A stretch of 64,000 nucleotides of DNA from Microbacterium suwonense. Its GTDB lineage: Bacteria; Actinomycetota; Actinomycetes; Actinomycetales; Microbacteriaceae. The notes beneath the pieces are model-generated. The model made no database searches. It was not told the DNA's origin and saw only the letters and a program-made list of their open reading frames with translations. Location of the stretch: assembly GCF_030296555.1 (NCBI RefSeq), contig NZ_AP027728.1:2542001-2606000 (forward strand), read 5' to 3'. This document shows, piece after piece, positions 25,424-34,961 of the stretch. The stretch's first letter is position 1, and each line of letters opens with the position of its first letter. The position numbers and the translations under genes are program-made.

Positions 25424-26515
25424 TCACCCCTCCGGGAACGCCGGCTGGATCAGCCGGTCATCGCCCTCGCGCGGCTGCCCGCGGCCGTCGGTGTTGTTCG
25501 TCAGCACCCAGAACGTGCCGTCCGGCCCCGGGACGACATCGCGCAGCCGCCCGAACCTCTCGTTGAAGAACGACCACGGCTCCTCATCCGGATGCGCCGG
25601 GTCGAACAGCCAGAGCCGCTGGCCGCGCAATCCCGCGATGTACACGGTGTCGTGGATCACCGCGATGCCGCTGGGGCTGGCATCCGCCGGCGCCCAGACC
25701 GCCACCGGATCGATCGCATCCGCCGCGCCCGCCTTGCCCTCGTAGTCGGGCCAGCCGTAGTCGCCGCCGGCCTCGATCCGGTTCAGCTCGTCCCAGGTGT
25801 CCTGCCCGAACTCGCTCGCCCACATCGTTCCCGAGCTGTCCCAAGCGAGGCCCTGCACATTGCGGTGCCCGAGCGAGTACACCGCGGTGCCGTACGGGTT
25901 GCCCGGCGCCGGATCGCCCGTCGGCGTCACCCGCAGGATCTTGCCACCCAGGTACTCCGGGTCGCGGGCGCGCTCGCGCCGCCCGGCATCGCCGGTACCG
26001 ATGTAGAGCATCTCGTCGGGACCGAAGGCGATGCGCCCGCCGTTGTGAGTCGACGCGTGTGGGATGCCGTCGATCACGGTCTCCTCGCGGTCGGTGTCCA
26101 GCTGCAATGATCCCGGATCGCCGGTGACCGGCATCCGCACCACCCGGTTGTCTTCGTCGGTCGCGTGGTATGCGTACAGCCAGCGGATGCCGTCGATCTC
26201 GCGCACCGCGAGTCCGTTCAGCCCGGCCTCACCGCCGGAGACCATGCCGGGAACGTTGCCGGCCGTGCGCAGATCCCCGGATGCCGTGAGCTCGCGCACC
26301 TGCCCGTCGTCACGCTGCGAGATGAGCACCCCGCCGTCGTCGAGGCGCACCACCGACCACGGGGCGTCGAGACCGGATGCCAGGGTCACCGTCTCCTCCT
26401 GCAGCGACGGCGTCGACGGCAGGCAGGCCGCGAGGGGAAGAACCAGCAGGAGGCTCGCCGTCGTGATCAGCCCACGCGAGGGGGACGGTTCACGCGCATG
26501 ATTCCTCCTCGGCAT
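25424..26515 (-). CDS. PQQ-dependent sugar (glucose/sorbosone-type) dehydrogenase lipoprotein
   Basis: ~363 aa from ATG 26515. Signal peptide with lipobox LAAC, then a beta-propeller of the soluble glucose dehydrogenase/GSDH type: LDAPWSVVRLDDG, HNGGRIAFGPDEMLYIGTGD, GGKILRVTPTGD, YSLGHRNVQGLAWD, SEFGQDTWDELN and NTDGRGQPREGDDRLI. Secreted, lipid-anchored, presumably oxidises aldoses with PQQ; many actinobacterial members are untested. An earlier in-frame ATG at 26602 exists but the signal peptide starts at 26515. Confidence 0.8.
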   Translation of the reverse strand: MPRRNHAREPSPSRGLITTASLLLVLPLAACLPSTPSLQEETVTLASGLDAPWSVVRLDDGGVLISQRDDGQVRELTASGDLRTAGNVPGMVSGGEAGLNGLAVREIDGIRWLYAYHATDEDNRVVRMPVTGDPGSLQLDTDREETVIDGIPHASTHNGGRIAFGPDEMLYIGTGDAGRRERARDPEYLGGKILRVTPTGDPAPGNPYGTAVYSLGHRNVQGLAWDSSGTMWASEFGQDTWDELNRIEAGGDYGWPDYEGKAGAADAIDPVAVWAPADASPSGIAVIHDTVYIAGLRGQRLWLFDPAHPDEEPWSFFNERFGRLRDVVPGPDGTFWVLTNNTDGRGQPREGDDRLIQPAFPEG

Positions 26516-26702
26516 CCGGTGTACTCCAGCATCCCCCACCGGGCCGCAGATGGAAACCGCTGGTGGGCGGGTGCTTTCACCCGCCGAATCCATCCGCGGC
26601 ACGTGGTAGCGGATGGAGAACGTCGCTCAGAATGCTGACCCGCCGACTTTTTCCATCCGGGTGCCGGGGAATATTCGGAACACGTGCACGCTTGTGGCAG
26701 TC

Positions 26703-28118
26703 ATGACCACCTCTGTCGATCGCTCCGGGATCGGACTGCGATCCGAGCGTGGTCCGGTACTCGGCGCACTGATGCTGTCGATCGGGCTGATAGCGATAGA
26801 CGCGACCATCCTCGCCACCGCCGTGCCCAGCATCGTGCGCGACCTCGGCGGCTATCAGCAGTTCCCCTGGCTGTTCTCGGTATATCTGCTTGCGCAGGCG
26901 GTGAGCGTGCCCATCTACTCGCGCTTCGCGGACACGATCGGGCGCAAGCCGGTGATCCTGCTGGGGATCGGGCTGTTCCTGGTCGGCTCGGTGCTGTGCG
27001 GCTTCGCCGGGAGCATGTTGTGGCTGATCCTGTTCCGCATCGTGCAGGGACTCGGGGCCGGAGCGGTGGCGCCGATGTCGATGACGATCGTCGGCGATAT
27101 CTACACGGTCGCCGAGCGCGCCAAAGTGCAGGGCTACACCGCCAGTGTCTGGGCGATGGCCTCGGTGGTCGGGCCGGCACTGGGCGGCGTCTTCGCCCAG
27201 CTGGAGGCCTGGCGCTGGATCTTCTTCGTGAACATCCCGCTGTGCGCGCTGGCCGCATGGATGCTGCTGAAGCACTACAAGGAGCAGAAGCAGACCCGCA
27301 GACATCGCATCGACTTCTCCGGCGCCGTGCTGCTCACCGTCGGCCTCACCGGCATCATCCTCGGCCTGCTGGAGGGCGACAGCGCCTGGGCGTGGATCTC
27401 GGTGCCGAGCGCCATCTGCTTCGGCGGTGGGGCACTCGCCCTCATCGCGTTCGGCATCGTGGAGCGCCACACGGCCGAGCCGATCATCGACTTCGCGCTG
27501 ATCACGCGGCGGCTCATCCTCACCACGACTCTCACCTCGTTCGGGATCGGTGCGCTGCTGATCGGGGTGACCAGCTTCGCGCCGGCCTACCTGGAGGGTT
27601 CGCTGGGCATCATCCCGCTGCTCTCCGGTCTCGCGGTGGCGGCACTCACCGTGGGCTGGCCGATCGCCGCGGGCCTCGCCGGCCGGATGTATCTGCGCAT
27701 CGGCTTCCGCCGCACGTCGATGATCGGGGCGGCCATCGCGACGGTGGGAGCGACCGGGCTCGCCCTCACAGGACCATGGCCCAGTCCGTTCACGGTGGCC
27801 GGCATCGCCTTCATCCTCGGCTTCGGACTCGGCTGGACGTCTGCTCCGACCCTCGTGGCCGCTCAAGCATCGGTCGGCTGGGGCGAGCGCGGCGTGGTCA
27901 CCGGTATGAACGCCTTCGCCCGGTCAGCCGGCAGCGCGGTCGGCGTGGCCATCCTCGGCGCGATCTCGAACGCGGTGATCGCACAGGGTGCGGGCCCGCA
28001 CGATCCGGCGACGATCATCGCGGCATCCACCTGGGTGTTCGTCGGCGCCTCGATCACCGCGGTCCTGACGCTCGTCGCGCTGCTGTTCATGCCGCGCGAC
28101 GTGCCGGACGGCGGCTGA
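26703..28118 (+). CDS. MFS exporter, DHA2 (EmrB/QacA-like) family
   Basis: 471 aa from ATG 26703; a longer start at 26613 is possible but adds a non-conserved leader. Fourteen membrane segments expected; motif A at RFADTIGRKPVILLG and motif C-like GPALGGVFAQ are visible, and IDATILATAVPSIVRDLG is the typical TM1 of the DHA2 group. Probable proton-driven drug exporter. Divergent from the sugar dehydrogenase with 187 bp between them. Confidence 0.88.
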   Translation: MTTSVDRSGIGLRSERGPVLGALMLSIGLIAIDATILATAVPSIVRDLGGYQQFPWLFSVYLLAQAVSVPIYSRFADTIGRKPVILLGIGLFLVGSVLCGFAGSMLWLILFRIVQGLGAGAVAPMSMTIVGDIYTVAERAKVQGYTASVWAMASVVGPALGGVFAQLEAWRWIFFVNIPLCALAAWMLLKHYKEQKQTRRHRIDFSGAVLLTVGLTGIILGLLEGDSAWAWISVPSAICFGGGALALIAFGIVERHTAEPIIDFALITRRLILTTTLTSFGIGALLIGVTSFAPAYLEGSLGIIPLLSGLAVAALTVGWPIAAGLAGRMYLRIGFRRTSMIGAAIATVGATGLALTGPWPSPFTVAGIAFILGFGLGWTSAPTLVAAQASVGWGERGVVTGMNAFARSAGSAVGVAILGAISNAVIAQGAGPHDPATIIAASTWVFVGASITAVLTLVALLFMPRDVPDGG

Positions 28119-28131
28119 GCTGCGGGGCGGC

Positions 28132-28427
28132 TCAGGCAGCTGCCTTCTCGTAGGCGTGCAGCTGGACGGCGATACGCTCGATCAGGTCATCCACGGACCG
28201 CCGGCGTAGCCGGCCTTGAACATGCGTGCGCCCTTCAGCCTGCTGCGCAGCAGCTGCTTCGCCGTCAGCGTCGCAGGCTCGCCGCGCTGCCACGACGCCA
28301 GCGCGGCCCGGCACGCCTCCAGAAGCTCGTCCACGGCGCCGATGTCATAGCTCGGACTGCGCACGGTGGGAAACGGCGTCTGCGGCAGCTGGGCCGTCGC
28401 GACCTCTTCGGCGGTGATCCCCGTCAC
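28132..28427 (-). CDS. DivIVA-like small protein downstream of purB, frame broken near 28200
   Basis: First 81 codons read TPFPTVRSPSYDIGAVDELLEACRAAL and RLKGARMFKAGYAG; the C-terminus RSVDDLIERIAVQLHAYEKAAA is in another frame. A missing C near 28199-28202 (GCCGGC for GCCGGCC in the gene strand) restores GYAGRSVDDLIER and a 98-aa protein. The VDELLE/VDDLIERIAVQL pattern is that of short DivIVA-domain-like proteins, which bind curved membrane or septal partners. The start overlaps the purB stop by 4 bp. Confidence 0.6.
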
Positions 28428-29806
28428 TTGGCCAGTCCCTCCGCCAGGCCTGTGTAGGTGGCCGGGGTCAGCGCGAGCAGGCGCTGCTTGGCGGCATCCC
28501 CGATCTCGAGCTCCTGCACGAACTCGGCCAGCTCGGCGGCGCCCACCCGGTGTCCGCGGGTGAGGTCCTTCAGCAGCGCATACGGGTCGGTGATGGTGGA
28601 GCGGCCGGCCACGACCTCCGCGCGGATGACGGTCTGGATCGCCTCGGCCAGCACCTCCCAGTTGTGGTCGAGGTCATCGAGCAGCACCTCGCGCGAAAGC
28701 GAGATGGCATCCAGCCCGCGATGCAGGTTGTCCAGTGCGAGCAGCGAGTGCCCGAACGCCACACCGATGTTGCGCTGCGTGGTCGAGTCGGTCAGGTCGC
28801 GCTGCATCCGGCTGGTGACCAGCGTCTGCGACAGTGAGTTCAGCAGCGCACCGGACAGTTCCAGGTTCGCCTCGGCGTTCTCGAAGCGGATCGGGTTGAT
28901 CTTGTGCGGCATGGTCGACGAACCGGTGGCGCCCGCGACGGGGATCTGCGCGAAATAGCCGAGCGAGATGTAGGTCCAGACGTCGGTCGCGAGGTTGTGC
29001 AGGATGCCGCCGGCGTGGCGCACGTGGTCGTACAGCTCCACCTGCCAGTCGTGCGACTCGATCTGGGTGGTGAGCGGGTTGAAGTCGATGCCCAGACCCT
29101 CGATGTACTCGCGCGAGACCGCGGGCCAGTCCACGTCGGGGTCGGCGGCCAGGTGCGCCGACCAGGTGCCGGTCGCGCCCGAGAACTTCGCCAGGTACTC
29201 GGATGCCGCGATGCGCCCGCGCACCCGCTCCAAGCGCCAAGCGAACACCGCGAGCTCCTTGCCCATCGTCGACGGGGTGGCCGGCTGGCCGTGCGTGCGG
29301 GAGAGCATCGCGGCATCCGCATGCTCGACGGCCAGCTCGCGCAGTTTCGCGATCACGGCATCCAGCGCCGGCAGCCACACGCCCTCGACCGCGCGCTTGA
29401 CCGTGAGCGCGTAGGAGGCGGAGTTGATGTCCTCACTGGTGCACGCGAAGTGCGTCAGCTCGGCGATCGCATCCAGGCCGAGCGTTGCCAGGCGGTCGCG
29501 CACCAGGTACTCGACGGCCTTCACGTCGTGGCGGGTGACCGCCTCCTTCTCGGCCAGCCAGTCGATCTCGGTCTGACCGAAGTCGCGGTACAGGCCGCGC
29601 AGACGCTGCTTGTCGGCATCCGACAGCGGCGACGTGCCGAACAGCGAGCGGTCGGTGAGCGCGATCAGCCACTCCACCTCCACCTCGACGCGGGCGCGGT
29701 TCAACCCCGCCTCGGAGAGGAAGTCGGCGAGCCCGGTGACGGCGGCACGGTAGCGGCCGTCGAGAGGACTGAGCGGCTGGGACGGAAGCGAAGGCAGAGA
29801 AGTCAG
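28424..29806 (-). CDS. purB: Adenylosuccinate lyase
   Basis: ~460 aa; purine biosynthesis (SAICAR to AICAR and adenylosuccinate to AMP plus fumarate). Signature GSSTMPHKINP and the His/Ser catalytic blocks (SRTHGQPATPS, TSEDINS) are intact. Start is uncertain: an AGGAGG at good spacing precedes a CTG at 29806, giving TSLPSLPSQPLSPLDGRYRAAV; no ATG/GTG/TTG fits. Rare CTG start, or a one-base sequencing change from TTG. The stop of the phosphatase gene upstream overlaps it by 4 bp. Followed by a short DivIVA-like gene. Confidence 0.92.
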   Translation of the reverse strand: MTSLPSLPSQPLSPLDGRYRAAVTGLADFLSEAGLNRARVEVEVEWLIALTDRSLFGTSPLSDADKQRLRGLYRDFGQTEIDWLAEKEAVTRHDVKAVEYLVRDRLATLGLDAIAELTHFACTSEDINSASYALTVKRAVEGVWLPALDAVIAKLRELAVEHADAAMLSRTHGQPATPSTMGKELAVFAWRLERVRGRIAASEYLAKFSGATGTWSAHLAADPDVDWPAVSREYIEGLGIDFNPLTTQIESHDWQVELYDHVRHAGGILHNLATDVWTYISLGYFAQIPVAGATGSSTMPHKINPIRFENAEANLELSGALLNSLSQTLVTSRMQRDLTDSTTQRNIGVAFGHSLLALDNLHRGLDAISLSREVLLDDLDHNWEVLAEAIQTVIRAEVVAGRSTITDPYALLKDLTRGHRVGAAELAEFVQELEIGDAAKQRLLALTPATYTGLAEGLAK

Positions 29807-30347
29807 GGGAGATCCTCCTGATCGGGGCGCCGCATCGCGCGGAGCGTTGTACGGGGGCGCGCACAGCCGGTTCGAGCTGCGAGAAGAGGCCGCGCGTGGC
29901 GGTCTCAATCATAGCCAGCACCGAATCGAACATCGGCGGTCCCGCGTAGTAGGGGTCGGGCACGTCCAAGCTCGACGCGCCGCGCTCATAGGCGCGCAGC
30001 AGGGTGACCTTGCCCTTGTCGTCGTCGCTACGGGCCCAGGCCCGCAGAATGCGCTCGTGCGTACGATCGAGCGCGACGATCAGATCGTTTTCGGCGAAGG
30101 ACGCGGCGCTGAACTGCCTCGCCCGATGCGCAGATCCGTCGTAGCCACGTCGGCTGAGCGCCGCCAGGGTGCGTTCGTCGGCGCGCTCACCGACATGCCA
30201 GTCGCCGGTGCCGGCGCTGCGCGATACGACGCGTGCGCCCAGTCCGCGCTGCTGCGCGAGCGCACGGAGCACCACTTCGGCCATCGGTGAGCGGCAGATG
30301 TTCCCCGTGCAGACGAAGATGACGCGGAAGGGATCCGGTGAGGTCAC
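29803..30347 (-). CDS. Low-molecular-weight protein-tyrosine phosphatase, frame broken at 29853-29857
   Basis: GTG start at 30347 then FVCTGNICRSP, the CxxxxxR(S/T) P-loop of LMW-PTPs (Cys11-Arg17 type), and DPYYAGPPMFDS with the catalytic Asp. Normal length is ~160-180 aa. As sequenced the frame runs on past purB; with a sixth G in the G5 run at 29853-29857 the tail becomes RTTLRAMRRPDQEDLP and stops at 29803, overlapping the purB start. Probably one missing base. Dephosphorylates tyrosine phosphoproteins or sugar/arsenate-linked substrates in the family. Confidence 0.8.
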
Positions 30348-30461
30348 GCGTCCATTCTGCCTTCATCCACTTCTGTCCCCAATGGCCGGATGCGAGGAGT
30401 TGTCCACAGTCTCCGGGAATTCGGGCGGAGTGGGTGCCGGCCATCGCTCAGGCTGGTGGGC

Positions 30462-30725
30462 ATGTACACGATCACAGCGGCGGAGGCGCCGTCGGGCGAG
30501 GATCTCTGGGCGGTGTTCTCCGCACTGCGGCTGCTGGACGAGGCTGCGCGGCTCGTCGCGTCCGCACAGACCGAGACCGCGATCCTGGCCGAAGACGCGC
30601 ACTGGGAGACGAAGGGCATCCGGCGGCTGCGGAGAGCACTGACGGAGCTGTGCGCGTCGCTCGGCGGAGAGTGCAGCGAGCTGCACCATCACCAGGAGAT
30701 GGTGCGGAGGGTGGCGATGTCATGA
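30462..30725 (+). CDS. Small helical protein, partner of the following hydrolase
   Basis: 87 aa from ATG 30462 (MYTITAAEAPSGEDLWAVFSAL). Two long helices (res ~15-40 and ~48-80) with RRLRRALTELCASLGG and a His cluster LHHHQEMVRR. No signal or membrane segment. It overlaps the next gene by 4 bp (ATGA). Length and helical hairpin recall WXG100-type partners, but there is no WXG motif, so this is only a resemblance. Confidence 0.6.
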   Translation: MYTITAAEAPSGEDLWAVFSALRLLDEAARLVASAQTETAILAEDAHWETKGIRRLRRALTELCASLGGECSELHHHQEMVRRVAMS

Positions 30726-32065
30726 GCGGGGAGCTGAACATCACCTCCGGCGGGGCGGTGAAGGTGGATTCGGAGGCGTTCCGCGCGGTCGGACGACGGC
30801 TTGGTGCGGTCGCCGGGCGGATGCGGGAAGCAGCCGATGCGACCCGCCGGGCGGCGCATGTTCTGAGCCACCTGTCGCCCTCCGTGGGGCATATCGATGT
30901 CGGCAGCATCCGCAGCTGCGCAGACCGCCTGGAGCGCAGGTCGGCCGAGGCCGACTCCGACGCAACGGGAACACAGCTCATGGCCGACGTCTTCGAGGTG
31001 GTGGAGTTGCGTGCCGAGCGGGAGGCGCTCGGCATCGCCCGACCCGACGAGGCGCTCGCGCTGCAGGATCGCATCGATGCGCTGCTGGCATCCGATCCAC
31101 GCATCGGCGACATGGCGACGGTGCTGGTCGCCGGCTGGGAGAAACGGAGGTTCGAAGGCGTAACCGATCAGTCGTGGGACGGGTGGCTCGCTGCAGGAGG
31201 CATCGTCGGCGGAACGCTGTCACCTGCCTTCTCCCTCCTGCTCACGCGTTGGCTGACGTCGCATCCGGTCGGCTCGACGATGGGGTTCCTGCGCGATCTG
31301 ACCCTGAAGTTCGATCGAGGGGTCCTCCCCGCGGACGTCCGCCTGCACGGGGATCCTCCGGCGGTGGAGGTCTCGATGGTCGAGTCCCGCACGGTCGCGC
31401 CCGTCGCCGGCCTCAAGGAATCGATGGAGCGTGTGCCGTATGGAAGCAAGGGCCAGGTGGCGGTGGAGAAGTACACGATGAAGGACGGGTCCAAGCGGTT
31501 CGTCGCCTACATAGACGGCACACGGGAGATGAAGCCGGGTACCAGCGAGCCGTGGGACTCCGTGGCCGATTGGGAGATGTACGTGGATCGGCGCACGGCA
31601 GCGTCGCACGAGGCCACGCTCAAGGCGATCGCGGACGCCGGCGCGAAGCCGGGCGACGCGGTCGATCTGGTCGGCTACTCGCAGGGGGCGATGATCGCCT
31701 CTCACATCGCGATGGACAGCCCGTACGACGTCGGAACGCTGATCGTGGCAGGTGACCCGGTGGATCCGGCGCTCACTCGGGACCAGACTCTCGTCAGGCT
31801 CGAGAACGGCGCCGACCCAGTGAACGGACTCGCGACCGGCGGCACTGCGGGTGGGACGGGATCTCCGGACAGCTTCACGGTCGCGCGCACCGTCGACAGG
31901 AACAGCCCGATCGATCCCCACCTGCACGGGCAGTATGTGGGGACCGCGGCGCAGACGGATGCCTCGAGAGATCCGCGTGTGCGAACCCTCCACGAGAAGT
32001 TCTTCGCCGAACTCGGCGAGGCGGCGTCCGTGGAGCGGATGGAGTTCAGCGCGACCCGGCCGTGA
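30722..32065 (+). CDS. Alpha/beta hydrolase with ESX/WXG-like N-terminal helical region
   Basis: 447 aa. The N-terminal ~130 residues are helical and resemble type VII-secreted proteins (SEAFRAVGRRLGAVAGRMREAAD, SIRSCADRLERRS). Residues ~300-440 contain the hydrolase core: VDLVGYSQGAMIASH (nucleophile elbow, Ser320), ADPV (D365 as possible acid) and DPHLHGQYV (His400/402). No classic signal peptide. The 4-bp overlap with the small helical gene upstream suggests a co-secreted or toxin/partner pair; lipase or esterase activity is inferred from the motif only. Confidence 0.7.
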   Translation: MSGELNITSGGAVKVDSEAFRAVGRRLGAVAGRMREAADATRRAAHVLSHLSPSVGHIDVGSIRSCADRLERRSAEADSDATGTQLMADVFEVVELRAEREALGIARPDEALALQDRIDALLASDPRIGDMATVLVAGWEKRRFEGVTDQSWDGWLAAGGIVGGTLSPAFSLLLTRWLTSHPVGSTMGFLRDLTLKFDRGVLPADVRLHGDPPAVEVSMVESRTVAPVAGLKESMERVPYGSKGQVAVEKYTMKDGSKRFVAYIDGTREMKPGTSEPWDSVADWEMYVDRRTAASHEATLKAIADAGAKPGDAVDLVGYSQGAMIASHIAMDSPYDVGTLIVAGDPVDPALTRDQTLVRLENGADPVNGLATGGTAGGTGSPDSFTVARTVDRNSPIDPHLHGQYVGTAAQTDASRDPRVRTLHEKFFAELGEAASVERMEFSATRP

Positions 32066-32087
32066 TCGGCATCCGCTCTCCTCGGCG

Positions 32088-32489
32088 TCAGCGGCGACGC
32101 TTCTTCTTCTGCGGCCGCAGAATGGCGCCGAACACGGCGTTGATGATCGAGATGAGAATGGCGGCGAGCACACCCCACCAGAACGACTCGACGCTTAGGC
32201 CCCAGCCGAAGCCGCTGGTGATCCACGCGGTGAGCCAGAGCAGGAAGCCGTTCACGATGAACGTGATCAGGCCGAGCGTGAGGATGTAGAGCGGGAAGGC
32301 CACGATCTTGATGATCGTGCCGATGATGCTGTTCACCAGGGCGAATATGGCGGCGACCGCGAGCAGGGTGAGCACGAACTGCAGCGTCTCACCCGGTTCG
32401 AAGGCACGCACATCCACCCCGAGCACGGGGATCAGCGTGACCACCCAGATGGCGAAGGCGTTGATGACGACGCGGATGATGAATCGCAT
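32088..32489 (-). CDS. Phage holin superfamily IV-type membrane protein
   Basis: 133 aa from ATG 32489. Four hydrophobic segments (VVINAFAIWVVTLIPVLG, FVLTLLAVAAIFALVNSIIG, IVAFPLYILTLGLITFIVNGFLLWLTAW, SFWWGVLAAILISIINAVFGAIL) and a basic tail RPQKKKRRR match the PF04020 (holin superfamily IV/YvlD) pattern. Despite the name these are chromosomal genes and are usually not lysis proteins. Divergent from the aminotransferase. Confidence 0.8.
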   Translation of the reverse strand: MRFIIRVVINAFAIWVVTLIPVLGVDVRAFEPGETLQFVLTLLAVAAIFALVNSIIGTIIKIVAFPLYILTLGLITFIVNGFLLWLTAWITSGFGWGLSVESFWWGVLAAILISIINAVFGAILRPQKKKRRR

Positions 32490-32546
32490 GCGCCTATGGT
32501 GCCATGCATCCAGCTCGGCAGGGCCCCCGGCTCTTAGACTGATCCC

Positions 32547-33614
32547 GTGACCGAGCCAACGCTGCCCCGCATCCGTCCCGAGATCGCCGCTCTGCCGCCG
32601 TACCGACAGGGCAAGCAGGCGGGCGCTGACGCCTTCAAGCTGTCCAGCAACGAGAACCCGTTCGAGCCGCTTCCATCGGTGCTCGAGGCGCTCACCCGCA
32701 CGACTCCGATCAACCGGTATCCGGACGCGACCGCGGGGGCGTTGCGGGCGCGCCTGGGTGAGAAGTTCGGCGTCGACGCAGATGCCGTGCACGTCGCTTC
32801 GGGCAGCGTCTCGATCCTCTACCAGCTCGTGCTGGCCACGGCATCCGTGGGCGACGAGGTCATCTACGCGTGGCGCTCCTTCGAGGCCTACCCGGGGCTG
32901 CCACTGGTGGCGGGCGCGACCGGCGTGCAGGTGCCGCTCGCTCCCGGCGCGCGGCACGACCTGGACGCGATGGCGGATGCCGTGACTGATCGCACCCGCG
33001 CGATCATCGTCTGCACGCCGAACAACCCCACCGGCCCGATCGTCACCAGCGGCGAGTTCGCCGCCTTCGTCGCGCGCGTGCCGCAGGACGTGCTGATCAT
33101 CCTCGACGAGGCATACGCCGAGTTCGTCACCGCCCCGGATGCCGTCGACGGTCTCGCGGAGCGGGTGTTCGAGAAGCATCCGAACGTCGTGGTGCTGCGC
33201 ACCTTCTCCAAGGCGTTCGGGCTCGCCGGGCTCCGCGTGGGCTATGCGATCGGGCATCCGCGCGTGCTCGACGCCGCCCGCACCACGGCGATCCCGCTGT
33301 CGGTCACCTCCTCTGCCGAGCGCGCGGCGATCGCGAGCCTGGATGCCGAGGCCGAGCTGCGCGAGCGCGTCGCGGTGATCGTCGAACGGCGCACGCGACT
33401 TCTCGAAGGACTGCGCGCGCAGGGCTGGGACGTGCCCGACTCGCAGTCGAACTTCGTCTGGCTGCCCGCGGGCGAGCGCACCGACGAGGTCGCCGCCGCG
33501 TTCGTCGAGGCCGACCTGATCGTGCGGCCGTTCTCGGGCGACGGCATCCGCATCTCCGTCGGCGAGGAGGAGTCGATCGCGCGCGTGCTCGCCGTCGCCG
33601 CGTCCCTGCGCTGA
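32547..33614 (+). CDS. Histidinol-phosphate/aromatic aminotransferase (HisC/Pat type)
   Basis: 355 aa, GTG start. Class II/fold-type I aminotransferase: [33 protein letters not shown], and the PLP Lys in [14 protein letters not shown]; the closing Arg is in GDGIRISVG. Family members act as histidinol-phosphate aminotransferase or phenylalanine aminotransferase; the sequence alone does not decide, and there are no his genes here, so no symbol is given. Confidence 0.9.
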   Translation: MTEPTLPRIRPEIAALPPYRQGKQAGADAFKLSSNENPFEPLPSVLEALTRTTPINRYPDATAGALRARLGEKFGVDADAVHVASGSVSILYQLVLATASVGDEVIYAWRSFEAYPGLPLVAGATGVQVPLAPGARHDLDAMADAVTDRTRAIIVCTPNNPTGPIVTSGEFAAFVARVPQDVLIILDEAYAEFVTAPDAVDGLAERVFEKHPNVVVLRTFSKAFGLAGLRVGYAIGHPRVLDAARTTAIPLSVTSSAERAAIASLDAEAELRERVAVIVERRTRLLEGLRAQGWDVPDSQSNFVWLPAGERTDEVAAAFVEADLIVRPFSGDGIRISVGEEESIARVLAVAASLR

Positions 33615-33632
33615 GAGCGGCGGATCCGGCCC

Positions 33633-33717
33633 TTCGCGGGTCGCAGATGGTGGCCTCCCCGAGGGTGGATGCGGCCACTTGTGACACGCGAGCACGGGGC
33701 ACTTGTGACACGCGAGC
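33633..33717. repeat. REP-like repeat plus 18-bp tandem repeat
   Basis: TTCGCGGGTCGCAGATGGTG (33633-33652), continuing GGATGCGGCCACTTGTGACACGCGAGC, is the same unit as at 37318-37377 (TTCGCGGGTCACATATGG...). In addition CACTTGTGACACGCGAGC occurs twice at 33676-33693 and 33700-33717 (24-bp period). Intergenic between the aminotransferase and E1 genes; the 219-bp gap holds nothing else. Confidence 0.7.
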
Positions 33718-33833
33718 GCAGGGGGTGAGCGAGGGGACGCAGGGGCAGGGCGGGAAGAGTCCGGGTACCGGACACTTACAAGGGCCCCCGAATTATGAGT
33801 GACCGGGCATGCGGGCGTGGGTAGCGTGGAGCC

Positions 33834-34961
33834 GTGACTTCGACCGAAACACCCCTCGTTCGCGTCCTGGAAGCGGATGGAACATACGCTCCGTCGGCGG
33901 CATCCGAGCCCTACCTGCCCCTGATCGACGCGCTGACCGACGCGGAACTCGAGCAGTTCTACCGTGACATGGTCGTCATCCGAGCCATCGACACCCAGGC
34001 CACCAACCTGCAGCGCCAGGGCCAGCTGGCCCTCTGGCCGCCGAGCCGCGGACAGGAGGCCGCCCAGGTCGGCTCCGCCCACGCCGCCCGGCCCCAAGAC
34101 ACGCTGTTCCCCTCCTACCGCGAGCACGCCGTCACCCGCATCCGCGGCGTCGACCCCGTCGACATCCTCCGCGTCATGCGCGGCAACTCGCACGGTGGCT
34201 GGAACCCGACCGACCCGAAGAACGGCAACACCCGCATCTACACGCTCGTGCTCGGCTCGCAGACCCTGCACGCCGCCGGCTTCGGCATGGGCCTCGCCTT
34301 CGACGGGAAGACGGGCTCCGGCGACGTGGACCGCGACGAAGCCGTCATCACCTACTACGGCGATGGCGCCTCCAGTCAGGGTGACGTGCACGAGGCGATG
34401 GTCTTCGCCGCCAGCTACGACGCCCCGGTGCTGTTCTTCCTGCAGAACAACCAGTGGGCGATCTCGGTGCCGGTCGAGACCCAGTCGAAGGTGCCGCTCG
34501 TCACCCGCGGCGCCGGGTACGGCATCCCCAGCGTCCGCCTCGACGGCAACGACGTGCTCGCCAGCTATGCCGTCTCGCGCACCCTGCTCGACGAGGCGCG
34601 CGCCGGTCGCGGACCGCGGGCGATCGAGGCGGTCACCTACCGGATGGGCGCGCACACCACCAGTGACGACCCGACCAAGTACCGCGGCTCCGACGAGGAG
34701 CAGTCCTGGGCGCAGCGCGACCCGATCGCGCGCATGCGCGCCTTCCTCGAGGGGCGGGGTGCGGCGGCATCCGTCTTCGACGATGTCGAGGCCGAGGCGG
34801 CGGATGCTGCCGAAGACCTGCGCGCACGCACCGTGGCGCTGACCCCGCCCGCTCGTGAGCTGATCTTCGACCATGTCTACAGCGAGCCGCATCCGCTCAT
34901 CGACGAGCAGCGAGCCTGGCTGGACGACTACGAGGCCTCGTTCGAAGGGGGTGCGGCATGA
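33834..34961 (+). CDS. 2-oxoacid dehydrogenase E1 component, alpha subunit (branched-chain type)
   Basis: 375 aa, GTG start. TPP-binding: [26 protein letters not shown] with the GDG...N motif (NNQWAIS). [29 protein letters not shown] and the phosphorylation-loop region [16 protein letters not shown] are as in BCKDH/PDH E1 alpha. Decarboxylates a 2-oxoacid with TPP. First gene of the operon with E1 beta (4-bp overlap) and E2; no E3 in the window. Branched-chain specificity is the usual assignment, not proven. Confidence 0.9.
   Translation: MTSTETPLVRVLEADGTYAPSAASEPYLPLIDALTDAELEQFYRDMVVIRAIDTQATNLQRQGQLALWPPSRGQEAAQVGSAHAARPQDTLFPSYREHAVTRIRGVDPVDILRVMRGNSHGGWNPTDPKNGNTRIYTLVLGSQTLHAAGFGMGLAFDGKTGSGDVDRDEAVITYYGDGASSQGDVHEAMVFAASYDAPVLFFLQNNQWAISVPVETQSKVPLVTRGAGYGIPSVRLDGNDVLASYAVSRTLLDEARAGRGPRAIEAVTYRMGAHTTSDDPTKYRGSDEEQSWAQRDPIARMRAFLEGRGAAASVFDDVEAEAADAAEDLRARTVALTPPARELIFDHVYSEPHPLIDEQRAWLDDYEASFEGGAA

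Noticed and set aside
33676..33717. CRISPR-like direct repeat
   Set aside because: Only two copies of 18 bp with a 6-bp spacer, and no cas genes; better seen as part of the REP-like region.
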